A stretch of DNA of 64,000 nucleotides from Brachypodium distachyon (GCF_000005505.3 NC_016131.3:62977355-63041354); one strand, 5' to 3'. Counted from the stretch's first letter, positions 12,357-23,399 are shown. A program made the numbers and translations. The notes: a model not told the origin generated them from the sequence alone.

Positions 12357-13849
12357 ATGTTCGGCTTCGGTCACCACGGCCACCATGGCCAGAACCCACC
12401 GGCCCACGCCCCAACTACCGCCGGCGGCCACCAGCCCACCTTCAAGATCTTCTGCAAGGCCGACGAGGGTTACTGCCTCTCCGTCCGCGACGGCAACGTC
12501 GTCCTCGCCCCCACCAACCCCCGCGACGAGCACCAGCACTGGTTCAAGGACATGCGCTTCAGCACCAACATCAAGGACGAGGAGAACAACCCCGCCTTCG
12601 CGCTCGTCAACAAGGCCACTGGTCTCGCCGTGAAGCACTCCCTGGGCCAGAGCCACCCGGTTCGGCGTCTTCTCCCCTCTTCCTCATCCGAACGTAGATC
12701 TGTTCTTCAGTGCTTTGAAATGGAAGTAGAGTGATGATTTTTTTTGGGCGTGCAGGTGAAGCTGGTGCCGTTCAACCCGGATTTCCAAGATGAGTCCGTG
12801 CTGTGGACGGAGAGCGGCGACGTCGGCAAGGGCTTCCGCTGCATCCGCATGGTGAACAACATCCGCCTCAACTTCGACGCCCTCAACGGCGACAAGGACC
12901 ACGGCGGTGTGCACGACGGCACCACCGTTGTCCTCTGGGAGTGGGCCAAGGGCGACAACCAGAGCTGGAAGATCCTCCCCTGGGGCGACGAGGCCTACGC
13001 CGGCGGCAGCGCCAACGCGCCCCGCGGCGGCCCCTCTGAGCCCACCGTCCGCATCTTCTGCAAGGCTGACGAGGGCTTCAGCGCCACCGTCCGCAACGGC
13101 ACCGTCTGCCTCGCGCCCACCAACCCCCGCGACGACCACCAGCACTGGATCAAGGACATGAGGCACAGCAACCGCATCAAGGACGAGGAAGGCTACCCCG
13201 CCTTCGCCCTCGTCAACAAGGTCACTGGCGAGGCCATCAAGCACTCCCAGGGGGAGGGTCACCCTGTAAGCAACAATCCAGCTTGGCCACCCAAATCGTA
13301 TTCTGTTTCATCAGTTTTACACACAAAAAAATGGTAGCATTCGGGTATTGATCTGAGAGATTAATAAGACATTTTCTGCTTGTTTGTTCCATCAGGTGAA
13401 GCTGGTGCCGTACAACCCGAACTACCAGGACGAGTCGGTGCTGTGGACCGAGAGCCGCGACGTGGGTGCCGGCTTCCGGTGCATCCGCATGGTGAACAAC
13501 ATCTACCTCAACTTCGACGCCCTCCACGGCGACAAGGACCACGGCGGCGTGCGCGACGGCACCTCCCTCGTGCTCTGGAAGTGGTGCGAGGGCGACAACC
13601 AGCGCTGGAAGATCCTCCCCTGGTGTAAGTGTCGGCGCCCCTAGCTCACTCTCTACTACCATGTTGCTAGCTAGTGGAAAACTCTGCTCAGCTTTACCCA
13701 ACGACATCATCATAATAAATCATAGTAATAAATTAGTGGACGGCAGAAGTTTGTTGGGTTATCTGACATCTTTTGAATTATTGCGTCGTCCTCGCGGAAA
13801 AAGGAGAAAAGGTATTAATGTGTTTTATTTGTTGCTTGTGTTTGCAGAA
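12357..13849 (+). CDS. Two-domain EUL (r40-type, ricin-B-like) lectin
   Basis: A nucleocytoplasmic carbohydrate-binding protein of the Euonymus-lectin (EUL) family, related to rice r40 proteins linked to abscisic acid, salt and drought responses. Exons: 12357-12659, 12756-13265, 13396-13624, 13848-13849, giving 347 residues. After a His/Gly-rich head (FGFGHHGHHG) come two EUL domains, about residues 27-177 and 198-347, joined by a Gly/Ala-rich linker. Each has IFCKADEG, LAPTNPRD, QHW(F/I)KDMR, VLWTES, GFRCIRMVNN and ends WKILPW. Introns 1 and 2 are phase 0 at the same point in each domain (HP, then VKLVP), so the domains arose by internal duplication. Intron 3 splits the stop: T at 13624 plus AA at 13848-13849. 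Donor GTAAGT and acceptor TTTGCAG support this. It has no signal peptide and no toxin chain. Family assignment is firm; sugar specificity is unknown. Confidence 0.92.
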
Positions 13850-14215
13850 ACGTGTCGCTGCATTGGTCACCACCGTGATCTGGATGGAGTTGGTAGAGAT
13901 CAGCCTACGATCTGCTGCCGTGTCGCTAGAATAAAAGTCCCGATCGATCAGCGGTGGCGGCGGTCTGTCCGTGTCTGCGTGTGATTTAGTTTCAGTCTTT
14001 GTCGTCGAGTCCTGCTTTCTGTGAGAGAAAGGAGAGAGGAGTTGTGTGTTTCGGTGAGCTCTCTGCTGTGAGCATTTGGCATTTGTACTGCTTGTTCTTC
14101 GGAACCCGGATCCGTGATGAGTGCCATCCTTTCATCTATGCGAATGGTCTTTGTCATGTGTTTCCTTTTCCTAAATACTTATCTAAGATGGTGACAGGTA
14201 TTTAGAAATGGAATG
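13850..14215 (+). other. 3' UTR of the lectin gene
   Basis: After the split stop codon the last exon is almost wholly untranslated. A GAATGAAT motif near 14210 could serve for polyadenylation, but the exact end cannot be read from sequence. Confidence 0.5.
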
Positions 14216-14447
14216 AATATGTTTTTGCTCTGCACCGCGGCTCTGCTCCACGTTTATTACTACGTGCATTTTGCTTGGCACGTACTTGGTTACAAGAACA
14301 ATGGAAACATCTAAGCCTAAGACGTGAAGACTGCAGCCGGAGTGTGATGGCAGGTAAGTTGAGAAAACGAGAAGACTGGCACAAAATCACAACTGGAGTC
14401 TTCAACATGTCTCGAAAGTGCGAGCCAGCGACTCTCCTCAGCAATCG

Positions 14448-14512
14448 TGTGATTTAGTTAGGAATATTGGGCTGTAATCGTGTGATATTTAGTTAGGAAT
14501 ATTGGGCGTAGA
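14448..14512. repeat. Short tandem duplication
   Basis: CGTGTGATTTAGTTAGGAAT plus ATTGGGC is repeated almost at once as CGTGTGATATTTAGTTAGG plus AATATTGGGC, a period of about 31 bp. It marks the left edge of the repeat-like block that follows. Confidence 0.6.
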
Positions 14513-15650
14513 TCTTGGAGGCACTTCACCGAGCCCAATAGGAATCTTTCTCGATTCAACAACAATGGCTCTCTCACCTGCCATCTGCGAATCAACCCGA
14601 ATGACCGAGAATCACCGTCTTCGACATGTTCATTAGCCATTCTTGTTTCCAGAATGCAAAAGATATACTCACACTTAAAGCTCTTGACATCCCTTAAGCC
14701 AAGCTTCAAAGCACAGCGCTGCTCAAGCAGGATTTCATGGAATGAAGATCTAAGAACCATGAAGAAATTGATTTTAACCGTGACAAGGTTCAGATTAGAA
14801 ATCTTCCACGAATAGCTAACATCATCAAATGAGCAGCGAAAAATGAAGCTCAGGCACCGAGCAGCAACCATCGGGATTCATGACTCCTGATCTCCTAATC
14901 ACCAACGGGCTCTGATATTTCATAGCATCCTGTTCTCTGGTACTGACCACCAGCAGAGAAGAAATATGGTGGCTCACCGTGTAGAAGCTTGCAGAGGAGA
15001 TGACGGCCTCGAAGCACAAGGGGTCAACAGAACCCCAAACCTGCAATCTCCCCCACACCTCCATCTTGACTTCTCTGCACTTTTCAAAGCTAAACACATG
15101 CGTTGTGAAACTAGCACTCCATGAGCAGGGGTTCTGCCGAACCAACGCCCCGGGATCCTCCTTGACCGGCGCAGGCAAAGATCCAACGAAGAAATCGTCA
15201 GATCTATTGGGAAAGCAGTTGGGCCACCAACAAGAAAGGGAAAAAAGTTGGATTTTCAGGATCTCTGGAGATGAATCGATGGGAATATTAGGGAAGAGGA
15301 GGAGGAAAGGAGGCACTGGCCTGACCGGACCGCCGTGCCGCTCACCGGCCACGCTCAACAGAAGCAACGGGGAGGACGTGACAGGACAAAGCAGGTTAGG
15401 GCCAAGGGAAACAACCTCCAAAGAGATGAAGAGGAGGCAACTAGCTAAAATATACAAAGCACATACTCTCCTTCCCCTCCCACTCCGGCCGGCGGCGCCG
15501 GCGGAGGAGAGGGGAAGAGGAAAAAGCCCACCGACAGGCACAACTAAGAAGACCAGGGGCCGCTGGAGAGTTCGGGAGAGGAAAAGCGGTCGGAGTGTTT
15601 CTGCAGATGAGATGGCGTTGTACAGAATAAGGTGACGCGTCATCTGCACT
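14513..15650 (-). repeat. Unclassified repeat, possibly LINE-related
   Basis: On the minus strand this reads as a GC-rich leader (around 15640-15480) followed by T-rich and mixed sequence. It contains a 299-codon open frame (14825-15724) with no domain I recognise and low coding character. General style resembles 40100-41190, which ends in poly(A). No target duplication or poly(A) is visible here, so class is uncertain. Confidence 0.3.
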
Positions 15651-15759
15651 GTCGGTCCGCATGTACAGAAGCAGTGGCCGCCTGCCTTCAACACCCCGTT
15701 CCTTCTCTCAATGCTGCACATCATAACTACTCTAGCGCTTTGTTTTCGTCGCTTGTAGT

Positions 15760-15945
15760 TCGCAGAACGATGTATGCTGCCTGTTTAGCGATACACCTTT
15801 ACTGTTGCTTGTTGTTTCGTAGTGGCAGGCGGGCAGCCGGGCATGCAGCTCTCTGTGCTGCCTGTTTTGCCGTACGCTCTACTGTTTTGTAGTGGCAGGC
15901 GGGCATGTAGCTCTGCACAAAGCTGGTTTCCTGTTCCCGGCCTGT
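15760..15945. repeat. Two 70-bp imperfect tandem copies
   Basis: AGTGGCAGGCGGGCA occurs at 15821 and again at 15891, each preceded by TGTTT(C/T)GTAG and followed by a GCATG(C/T)AGCTCT block. The copies are imperfect but clearly tandem. They lie just left of the Pack-MULE-like element. Confidence 0.6.
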
Positions 15946-16002
15946 GTTTCTCTTGTGAGTTACGGATATGCTCGAACGGTGTGGCGCTTTTCTTTTTTGG
16001 AA

Positions 16003-17002
16003 GAGTAACATGCACATTTGTCAAATTTGTTCTAATTTTAAAAAAATGCACATTTGAGTACTAAAACTATTCTAAATGTCAGGTTCTAGGTCTTCGTCCA
16101 TATGACCGGTTGACGTGGCGTTTTGACCCAGCGACATCGGTCTGGTCCCACATGTCAGGTAACCGTAAATTTGCACAAACCACCCCTGCAACTTTGTTCT
16201 TTTGATAGCACGGTCCTTCTTACCTTTCCTGACATGTGAGCCCCAACTGCGGCCACCACGAGTCATTCTCCCTCTCCGGTGGGAGTTGGATTCTGGCGAT
16301 TCCTTTGTGAGATCAGCGCCGTCCAGAGGAATCTTTTGGTGCCTTCCTCGAGCTCTCCCATGTCTTGAGCCACTCCAGCGCCGCCTTCCTTGGCCGCCGC
16401 CACCGCGTCGATCTCCTTCTCCGGCACGAGTTGGACTCCGACGCTACATCCATGAGCTCTGAGCTATCTAGAGGATTCTTTTGGTGGCTTCCCCGAGCTC
16501 TCCCATGTCCCGAGCCACTCCCGCACAGCACGCCTTTGCTCAGCAGCCGCCCGTCGCCGTCGGTGGACCGCGGAGGACCTCCTCTGCGCCTTCCGTCGCC
16601 TCCTTGAGGTTCACGGTGAGCCCTCGAAGCTTTTGCCCCTAGTCTTGACCCCTCTTGTGCCCCATAACGCCCCGCCGCCTAGCGTCGTCCTCCACCGTAG
16701 CTAGGAGCTCGCTTCCGGCGCACCTCCTGGGACGAGAACCCTTGCGCTGCCTCATTTCGGTACAGCCTAGTGCTAGCCGGCTCCCGTGCCGCTTCATAGC
16801 GTTGCGCCAAGTCTCGTGGGATTCCGGCGAGGACCACCGAAGTCCGTCGGGGGGGGTTGGGTGGGTTTGGGTAGGTCAAAGTGCCAGGTCAACCGGTTAG
16901 ATGGACAAAAACACACTTGAAACCTGAGATGCACCACCTATAATAGTTTTAGGCCCCAAACGTGCGTTTAGAAAAAAATTAGGACCCGACTACATTTTAC
17001 TC
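16003..17002. mobile_element. Mutator-like element (Pack-MULE type), 1.0 kb
   Basis: A 9-bp duplication TTTTTGGAA flanks the element exactly (15994-16002 and 17003-17011). The ends begin GAGTAACATG and, on the other strand, GAGTAAAATG. The inverted arms run about 120-150 bp and include ACTAAAACTATTCTA and GACCGGTTGACGTGG matched by their inverted counterparts near 16950 and 16880. Long inverted repeats plus 9-bp duplications are diagnostic of Mutator-like elements. There is no transposase; the GC-rich interior may be a captured host fragment, not identified. Confidence 0.8.
16310..16525 (+). repeat. 142-bp internal tandem duplication in the Pack-MULE cargo
   Basis: CTTTTGGTGCCTTCCTCGAG followed by CTCTCCCATGTC and GAGCCACTCC near 16328 recurs as CTTTTGGTGGCTTCCCCGAG and the same following motifs near 16470. 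The period is about 142 bp. It lies inside the GC-rich cargo and has no recognised product. Confidence 0.6.
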
Positions 17003-17204
17003 TTTTTGGAAAATGTCCTGCTCATACATTCCATTTTCAATGGGTATCCAAAAATTTATCTAGAAATGTTCCATTTTTGTCCGTTTGGAATATATCACGC
17101 AATGGCGTCCCCCAAACGGACATCTACATGCCCGAAAGTGATATATATATTTGCATTTTTTGCTATTCACGCACATGCATATTTTGTTCAAATTTAAAAA
17201 CATA

Positions 17205-17286
17205 CTTCTTCTGTCCCATAATTCGTGTCGTTGTTTTAGTACAAATTTGAACTAAAACAACGACAAGAATTATGGGACTGAGGGAG
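17205..17286. mobile_element. Stowaway MITE, 82 bp
   Basis: It is a near-perfect inverted repeat (CTTCTTCTGTCCCATAATTC / its inverse ending GGGACTGAGGGAG) flanked by TA at 17203-17204 and 17287-17288. It is too short for any gene and would be mobilised by a mariner transposase. Confidence 0.85.
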
Positions 17287-17288
17287 TA

Positions 17289-18590
17289 CAAATGAATTAC
17301 ATGTGGTCGCCAATTTGAGCTGTAATTTTACCTATAAACCTTGTTGTGGAGGAGCCGGCAAGGCTGTCACTGGAGATGGCGACGAGAGGCCCGACGCGAC
17401 GCGAGCAGTGAACTGAAAACTAGCCGGGCTGCTAGTTAACTGAACTAAAGTTTTCTCAACTGAACCTCTTTTCAGAACTGAATCTCTTTCTCTGAACTGA
17501 AGCTTAAAATTGCACTAACTGAAAATGTGCAACTTAATTAAGCCAAAAACTACAGCATGCATTTGCGAAATTTCAGACAAATTTCTCACCATAAGGTGGA
17601 ACGAAAGCAAAACAAAATGGATATAGTAGAAGCTAAACCTGAAGGGAATACAGCGAACAAATTTAAGTACTGATCAGTAGCAACAAGCAGATTAATCAAG
17701 AAGGGGAGATTCCCATAGATAGTTGAAGCTAAACCTGAATAAGAAAGAACTAGAGCTAAATAGATGGATTGCTTTATCAATAAAATGGTACTCCAGCAAT
17801 CCAGCTAGCTTCCTTGCTCCAGAAATCAAGATTTTCAACATGTCGATTTCTATATGGCTTCAAAATCACAGCAATAGCAGAACTGGAACAAAATCACCAT
17901 GTCTCACATAGGTAGCTTCAAAATTAACATGTCGCACATGAGAATATAAGAAGAAAATGCATAATAGGATAGCTTCAAATTTAACATGTCCAAGATAAAT
18001 AAGGTACGGAGTACTTATTACTGTAGCGTCATATTCAACATGTCCTACACAATAGGATAGCTTCAAGCTTGTCGATCCGCGATCTCTAAAGAACAGAAAT
18101 GGGGAGAGGACAGTAGGGATTGGAGCAAGAAATGACGCAAAATTGCATTCACTGAGACAGAGGAGATTTACCGATTGCCGATTGGGTACTGGAGTGGGAG
18201 TTGCCGACTCGGGGAGCCGAGGAGATAGGACGGGGAGCCCGGCGACCGGAGAAGGATTCAGTGCCGGTGGAGGGACCAGGGTGAGCCGCCGGCAACGTCT
18301 TGCTACGCTCCTGTAGACTGTAAGACCGGCGGCGGCGGCGGACAGAGTGCCAGACGCAGTCGGGACCCGCGGCCAGTCTCCCCCGATTCGATTCCACAGT
18401 CCCCCGATACGATCCCAGTTTCGTGGGCCTCATGGGTCATGGCCTGGGCCAAGAGATCTGACTGGGGTGATCGGCTGAGGTAGGCTGCGCAGCGGGCCTA
18501 GGGCCCAAATCTTTTCTGTTCCAGTTTAGAAAAACAAAAAACAAATCCATGACCTGGGCCGTAGCCTGGGTAGACTGAGGTCCAGCTACG
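17289..18590. other. Unclassified; weak internal repeats and a GC-rich block
   Basis: 17850-18070 holds several variants of (G)TAGCTTCAAA and TTAACATGTC, spaced 40-60 bp. 18150-18430 is GC-rich with a 94-codon minus-strand frame of unknown type, which could be a first exon or transposon leader. No termini or duplications were found. Confidence 0.35.
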
Positions 18591-18625
18591 CCTCTTTTTT
18601 TTTTGAGAACATCACCCATAGCTTA

Positions 18626-19605
18626 TTATTCCATCGACGATAATATATCCGATTGAACAGGCACAATCAGAAACCCAGGGATTTCAGCAAAGAGAGCAAG
18701 AGAGTTATCTAAAGAGAGGGCCGCATGAGCACACGAATTTGCAGCCTCATTACTACTGCTCCTAGCAAAACCACACACGGACCTATCGGTACCAACTCGA
18801 TCCCAACCATTCACAATGACCTGGCAATCAGTTTCGATCACAATGCGTCGCCATCCCTTCACCTTGGCCAGACTCATAGCATCACGGCAAGCAATTAGTT
18901 CAGCCACAGCCGGGTCAGCTATAAAATCATACCTCTGGCTATTCAGCGTACATGAATTATCCATTGTGTCACGTGCAACCACGCCTGTACCTGCGACCCT
19001 CCGTTGTACATCCATCGCTCCATCAGTGTTCAACTTGATCCATCCGGCCGACGGTCTGGACCACTTCGGCCAATCCTGCACCACCGGCAGGGTCTCTTCA
19101 AGGGGAATCTGAAGCGAGTTAATGAGCTCCGCCACCAATTCCATTAATGATTGATCGCGTCGGTTGATACTTCACTTCACCATGAGAGTAGGCATTCTGG
19201 CTATTCCAAATCGCCCACATGACTGAGATGGAGATTGCAGCATCCCGTCTTGGCACAATTGCACTATCAAGGATATCTTTCGACCACGTCGCTGGGTGCA
19301 GCCGTGGTAAGCGAAACTCAAAGGTCTCTTCCGCAGCCCGCCAGAATTGTTTGGCATCTTCACAGATAGTCAAAGCATGAAGCAGCGACTCATCGCTCAT
19401 CCCACATAACGGGCAGTTACTCAAAACTACAATGTGACGACGATGCAGCTCCCCACCCGCAGGGAGCAAGTTCTTCACCACCCTCCACCAAGAAACATGT
19501 ATCTTTGGCATAACTTTCAGTTTCCAGAGAGCTTTCCAGGTACTTTCATCATCAGACGAAGACCCCGACTCAAACACTGAGTTTCCTTGCAGGTTCACAA
19601 GTTCC
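18626..19605 (-). pseudogene. LINE zinc-finger (zf-RVT) and RNase H segment
   Basis: The first part (19605-19119) has the zf-RVT pattern: WKALWKLKVMPKIHVSWWR, then CPLCGMSDESLLHALTICED. After a frameshift near 19130 the second part (19144-18626) is an RNase H with acid residues in KLNTDGAM, AELIACRDA and IETDCQVIV. Together these are the C-terminal end of a plant LINE ORF2. The frameshift and missing N-terminal part make it non-functional. Confidence 0.75.
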
Positions 19606-19608
19606 TTA

Positions 19609-21379
19609 GGGCATCTCCAACAAGGTGAGTCAGCGGTTACTAAAACATGACATGACAACTTTTTGATGATGTGGATGAAAAAAGAAGAGCAAAGAGAAAG
19701 AGATGGTTTCTCCCTAGAAAAACTGGTACTACACGGAAACCAATGTCTAAGTAACCACTAAATCACTATTGGAGAATGAGTTGTTACTTAGCATCATGTT
19801 TTGGTGAGACCAACCATAATAAACAGAGGAAATATCAGGTGAAAACTCTCCCTAGGTGAAAACCTGAAAACTTTGCTTATCAGCCGCACAATCATAAACG
19901 GACGCACGTGATGAGAAGTGGGAGGGCACCCAACCACTTAAATAGGTTTTACAGAAAACCCCCTACATGGTATCCTTCTTGTACACATCAGGTCACGGGT
20001 AGAATGCTTAGAGCCTGACGCTTCATCTTCACCTGTTGGTTGGTGCGACGCCGATCGGCCGATGGCACTTGGCACAACCACCTGAGAGAGCACCACGCCC
20101 TGCGCTAGATATGATCGAGACTTGCCCTTTGGATGATGCGACGCTGCCGCCCTTCCCGCCACATGCCCACGCTTCTGCTGTGTCCCCATGGGTGACGACC
20201 TGGCACGGACGACCGGCGGCCCGGCGCTCCAACTCGGCGATGCTGGTGCTTATTGTTTGAGTATGGATACAAAACCATGTGGTATAGCACGAAATCCACC
20301 TCCTAGTAGCCCTCTGCAGGTCTGATATGGTTGTGATTTGTTAATTTGTTTTGTGCTATGCGATTGCAGATGGAGCACGAGCTTTTGGCTAGATTTGAAT
20401 TTGCAAAACTTTGATTTTAGTGATGGACAAAAGATGATGGAAATCAATCCCCCTTCCATGATTATGGATAGCTTCAGTGCAAAGAAGCAGACCATTTTGT
20501 GCAAGTACTTTTATCATCTACAATTAGTTCCTTTCTAATTCTGAAAATATTCAGAAAAGATTACATCACTCCTTGCTGCTGTACAACTCAGTATATATCA
20601 TACCAGCCTAGACGAATCAGTTTTCTCTTTCGACGAGTTCACAGAGGTTTACAAATCAGTTTTCTCCATGGGGTTATCCCTTCTTGTTCCAGACCCCTTT
20701 TGTTTCCTTCATCGGTATTCAGTCCAAAGCCACCTTCCAGGCATGAACCTTTCAACAATTCAATGCTCATAGCTCTAAAGAAAAATGCGCAGCTCCTTCT
20801 TGAGTCTTGACGCCACATGTAAGGGCGGATCAGCATCAACGGCAGCGGCAAGAGGGCTTGCCGTCATGGAAGAGCGGACTGGCGTCAGCCGCAACGGCCG
20901 TGAGGGGGTGTTGTCACACAAGAGAACGGACGACCCAAGTTGAGATATAAGTGGGAACTCAGGGAACAGGACGCGGTGGGCACAGCCGTCGCTGGTGGAC
21001 GGTGGTGGCAGCGGCGTGGGCGGACGGCGGACGGAATAGGACTGTTTTTCCTTTTTCCTTTTGAGATGAGGAGGAGGTAGGAGAAGAAGAGGGGTATATG
21101 CTGGGGGGGTTTCTATAAAACCTGTTTAAGTGGCTGGATGCCATCCCACTTCTGATCATGTGTGTCCGTTTATGATCGTGCGGCTGATAATCAAAGTTTT
21201 CAGGTTTTCACCCAGGGAGAGTTTTCACCTGATACTTCCCCTAATAAACAATAGATATCTTTTGAGTCTTAGTAACAATGTGAAGAAACCACTTGTTGGA
21301 GAGATTGTTACTATCTTTGAGTTTTTTTATTCTCTCTCATCTAAGTATCAGTCTTAGTAATGGCTTGTTGAAGATGCCC
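19609..21379. mobile_element. Tourist-type (PIF/Harbinger) element enlarged by a nested MULE
   Basis: The ends are GGGCATCTCCAACAAG and the inverse of GGGCATCTTCAACAAG, flanked by the 3-bp duplication TTA (19606-19608, 21380-21382) typical of PIF/Harbinger. Without the nested insertion (19826-21250 with one duplication) it would be about 346 bp, a normal Tourist size. Related copies start at 57345 and near 60000. It interrupts the LINE ORF. Confidence 0.8.
19826..21241. mobile_element. Mutator-like element nested in the Tourist MITE
   Basis: A 9-bp duplication TAATAAACA flanks it (19817-19825 and 21242-21250). The inverted arms (about 19826-19967 and 21105-21241) share (A/G)TATCAGGTGAAAACTCTC, then GAAAACCTGAAAACTTTG and AATCATAAACGGAC. 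No transposase is present. The 1.1-kb interior includes a possible intron-exon pattern around 20300-20420 but no product I recognise, so it may be captured host DNA. Confidence 0.78.
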
Positions 21380-21460
21380 TTATAGGCCGACCTAACCAAG
21401 AAAATCCCAGTTAAATTCCATGCAAAGTCTGTACACAAACGAACGCAAGATTGAAGGGAA

Positions 21461-21613
21461 AGGAGACAAATGGTACATTATAACTATATGTATATGGAGC
21501 ATTGTTTTTCTTTGTACATGAGTACAAACTATCCAAGAATTTTATGTAGTAGTATAGTTTGATAAGGGCGTGCACAATAAGTGTAAAGATAATGGTGTAT
21601 TATTAATTATCTA
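21461..21613. other. Short AT-rich spacer
   Basis: AT-rich spacer between the LINE end and the split Stowaway. Nothing coding is seen. Confidence 0.5.
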
Positions 21614-22286
21614 CTCCCTTTCGATCCATAATAAGCGTCAGGATATCTATTTATTATATACTAAAAACAATACGAGGGGTACCGAGGGGAGGCTCCACGT
21701 TGATCTACATCATCAGAATTATTTTGATCGTTAGATCTGTGATCCAAAGGCCGTAGAAAGCGTTTGACTTTTTCCTCTCAAACACGGCCCGTAAAAATAG
21801 TCAGGCCCGTAAAACATATGTTACGCTGAAAAGATGTGACACGGCTCCTAAAAGGAAACCGAAATCCACTCCAAACAGATCACGATTGGTTAAGTGCTAA
21901 AAAGAAACGGATATATCTTATTTATATTCTTCGTATACGTACGTTCTGTGGAGATCCAAAATAGATTAACATGAGATCGATCAACACCACGTCAGTCGCC
22001 ATCCTTCATCCTTACGCAGGGAGAACCACGGCCAGGAGAAGAAGCCATCTTCATCTGAGTTTGAGCAACACAAACGATTCACGTCCATCGTGTCCCATAG
22101 ATCCTCCGGCAAGAAGGCATGTACCTTTTTGGGCTGCACGTTTGAACAAATGATAAAGTGCTACCCCATTCATGCACTCCAAAATTTCAGCTTTTGGTGA
22201 TTTTTTTTTTGTAGTGTATAGCAAGTGTTTAAAATTGTTACCCATTGCGCTGGATCTTCGAAATCTATTATCTATCTATTTATCTA

Positions 22287-22400
22287 CTTCCTCCGTCTCA
22301 TATTAAGTGACTCAAATTTGTCTAAATATAGACGTATCGATATACTGTAATACGTTTAGATACATTTAATATTTCAGCACTTAATATGGGACGCAGGGAG
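22287..22400. mobile_element. Stowaway MITE, 114 bp
   Basis: The ends CTTCCTCCGTCTCATATTAA and the inverse (TTAATATGGGACGCAGGGAG) are flanked by TA at 22285-22286 and 22401-22402. It lies between the two Helitron-like left ends. Confidence 0.85.
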
Positions 22401-22412
22401 TATAGATTATTA

Positions 22413-22510
22413 TCTATTATATACTAAAAGCAATATGAGTGCTCCTGAGGGGAGGATCCATGTTGATCCACATCACCCTAATTATTCTGGTCGTTGGATC
22501 TGAAATCTAA
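22413..22510 (+). repeat. Second Helitron-like 5' end
   Basis: TCTATTATATACTAAAAGCA follows an A and continues with the family block GTTGATCCACATCACCC and GTCGTTGGATCTG. It may be a nested Helitron whose 3' end is lost, or a duplicated left end. Confidence 0.55.
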
Positions 22511-22967
22511 GTAGAAATCTTTCTTTCGATGCTACATTCTGCATCGGCCGCACATGCCGTTTTGAGAAGCGGACGACACAACCAATTTGTCCGGACACGC
22601 TCTAAGCTACCGTACGACTTGATAGATCATAGCCCTTGTGATGCGCCCTGCTAGATCACCCATGGTACCAAGAAATGAAGGTACATGGTAATTTAATTGA
22701 TGTGCACGCGCACGAGTAATTGGTTCTCGTAATGGTGTAGCAGCAGGTGCAGTGGTTGTATCCGTAGGTGGGATGTCCTCATCACCTTGGTCCCACCCTA
22801 GCTAGGCTAGGCAGGGCATCAAGCTATAACTAAACACCGGAACAGAACTTGGTTGTTATGTTGGCGGAACCTCTAACATCGTACATACGAGGGGCTCGTC
22901 ACTTACTAATCAAATATCGCTATAAAATTAAGAACTAAACGACTATCTCACGATCTAAATTTTAATA

Positions 22968-23091
22968 CTTCCTCCGTCCAACAAAGGATGTCTCAACTTT
23001 GATTAAATTTCAATGCATCTATACAGTAAGTCATGTCTAAATACATTCAAATTTCGACAAACTTGAGACATCTTTTGTTGGACGGAGGGAG
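22968..23091. mobile_element. Stowaway MITE, 124 bp
   Basis: The ends CTTCCTCCGTCCAACAAAGG and the inverse CTTTTGTTGGACGGAGGGAG are flanked by TA on both sides. The related Helitron at 10506 lacks this insertion at the matching place (around 10870), which gives an empty-site control. Confidence 0.88.
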
Positions 23092-23399
23092 TACAAGTAT
23101 CGATAGCATAATCAAGTAAAACTTTAATCACACATGATGATTTTCAAGAAAAAATAACCTACTAATATAGCTTGGTGTACACATGATTTATCAGTGCAAT
23201 CAAGTGAACTGCCAATTCGGCTTGCGAATTTTGGTTTTTGAGCGTATATGTGATTTATATATGACGCATCATCAGTCAGATAGTCACCTTAGGTAAGAAC
23301 CATCGTCTCACACGTGATCTGGACTTTAATTCCAGATACACAATCAATATCACCTCAAACAATCAATTAATTTGATGCAAACACTGATCAACCAACGTG

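Larger units (their letters stand above)
18592..21460 (-). mobile_element. 5'-truncated LINE fragment, split by a Tourist element
   Basis: Reading on the minus strand, the LINE runs from about 21460 to 21383, is interrupted by 19609-21379, then continues 19605-18592 and ends in an A-tract (18595-18605 as T on the plus strand). The reading frame crosses the break: VRSAYKE lies over the junction. It encodes the zinc-finger segment of plant non-LTR reverse transcriptases, then an RNase H domain. A frameshift lies near 19130. The upstream reverse transcriptase core and endonuclease are missing, as in a 5'-truncated copy. No clear target duplication was seen. Confidence 0.75.

Noticed and set aside
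12198..12656. 152-codon minus-strand frame
   Set aside because: It is the shadow of lectin exon 1 on the opposite strand, created by GC-rich codons.
12684..13262. 192-codon minus-strand frame
   Set aside because: Shadow of lectin exon 2.
12357..13849. Ricin-like toxin
   Set aside because: Only lectin (EUL) domains are present; there is no ribosome-inactivating A chain and no signal peptide.
14825..15724. 299-codon minus-strand frame
   Set aside because: No domain, irregular composition, and it lies in repeat-like DNA. I treat it as chance within an unclassified repeat.
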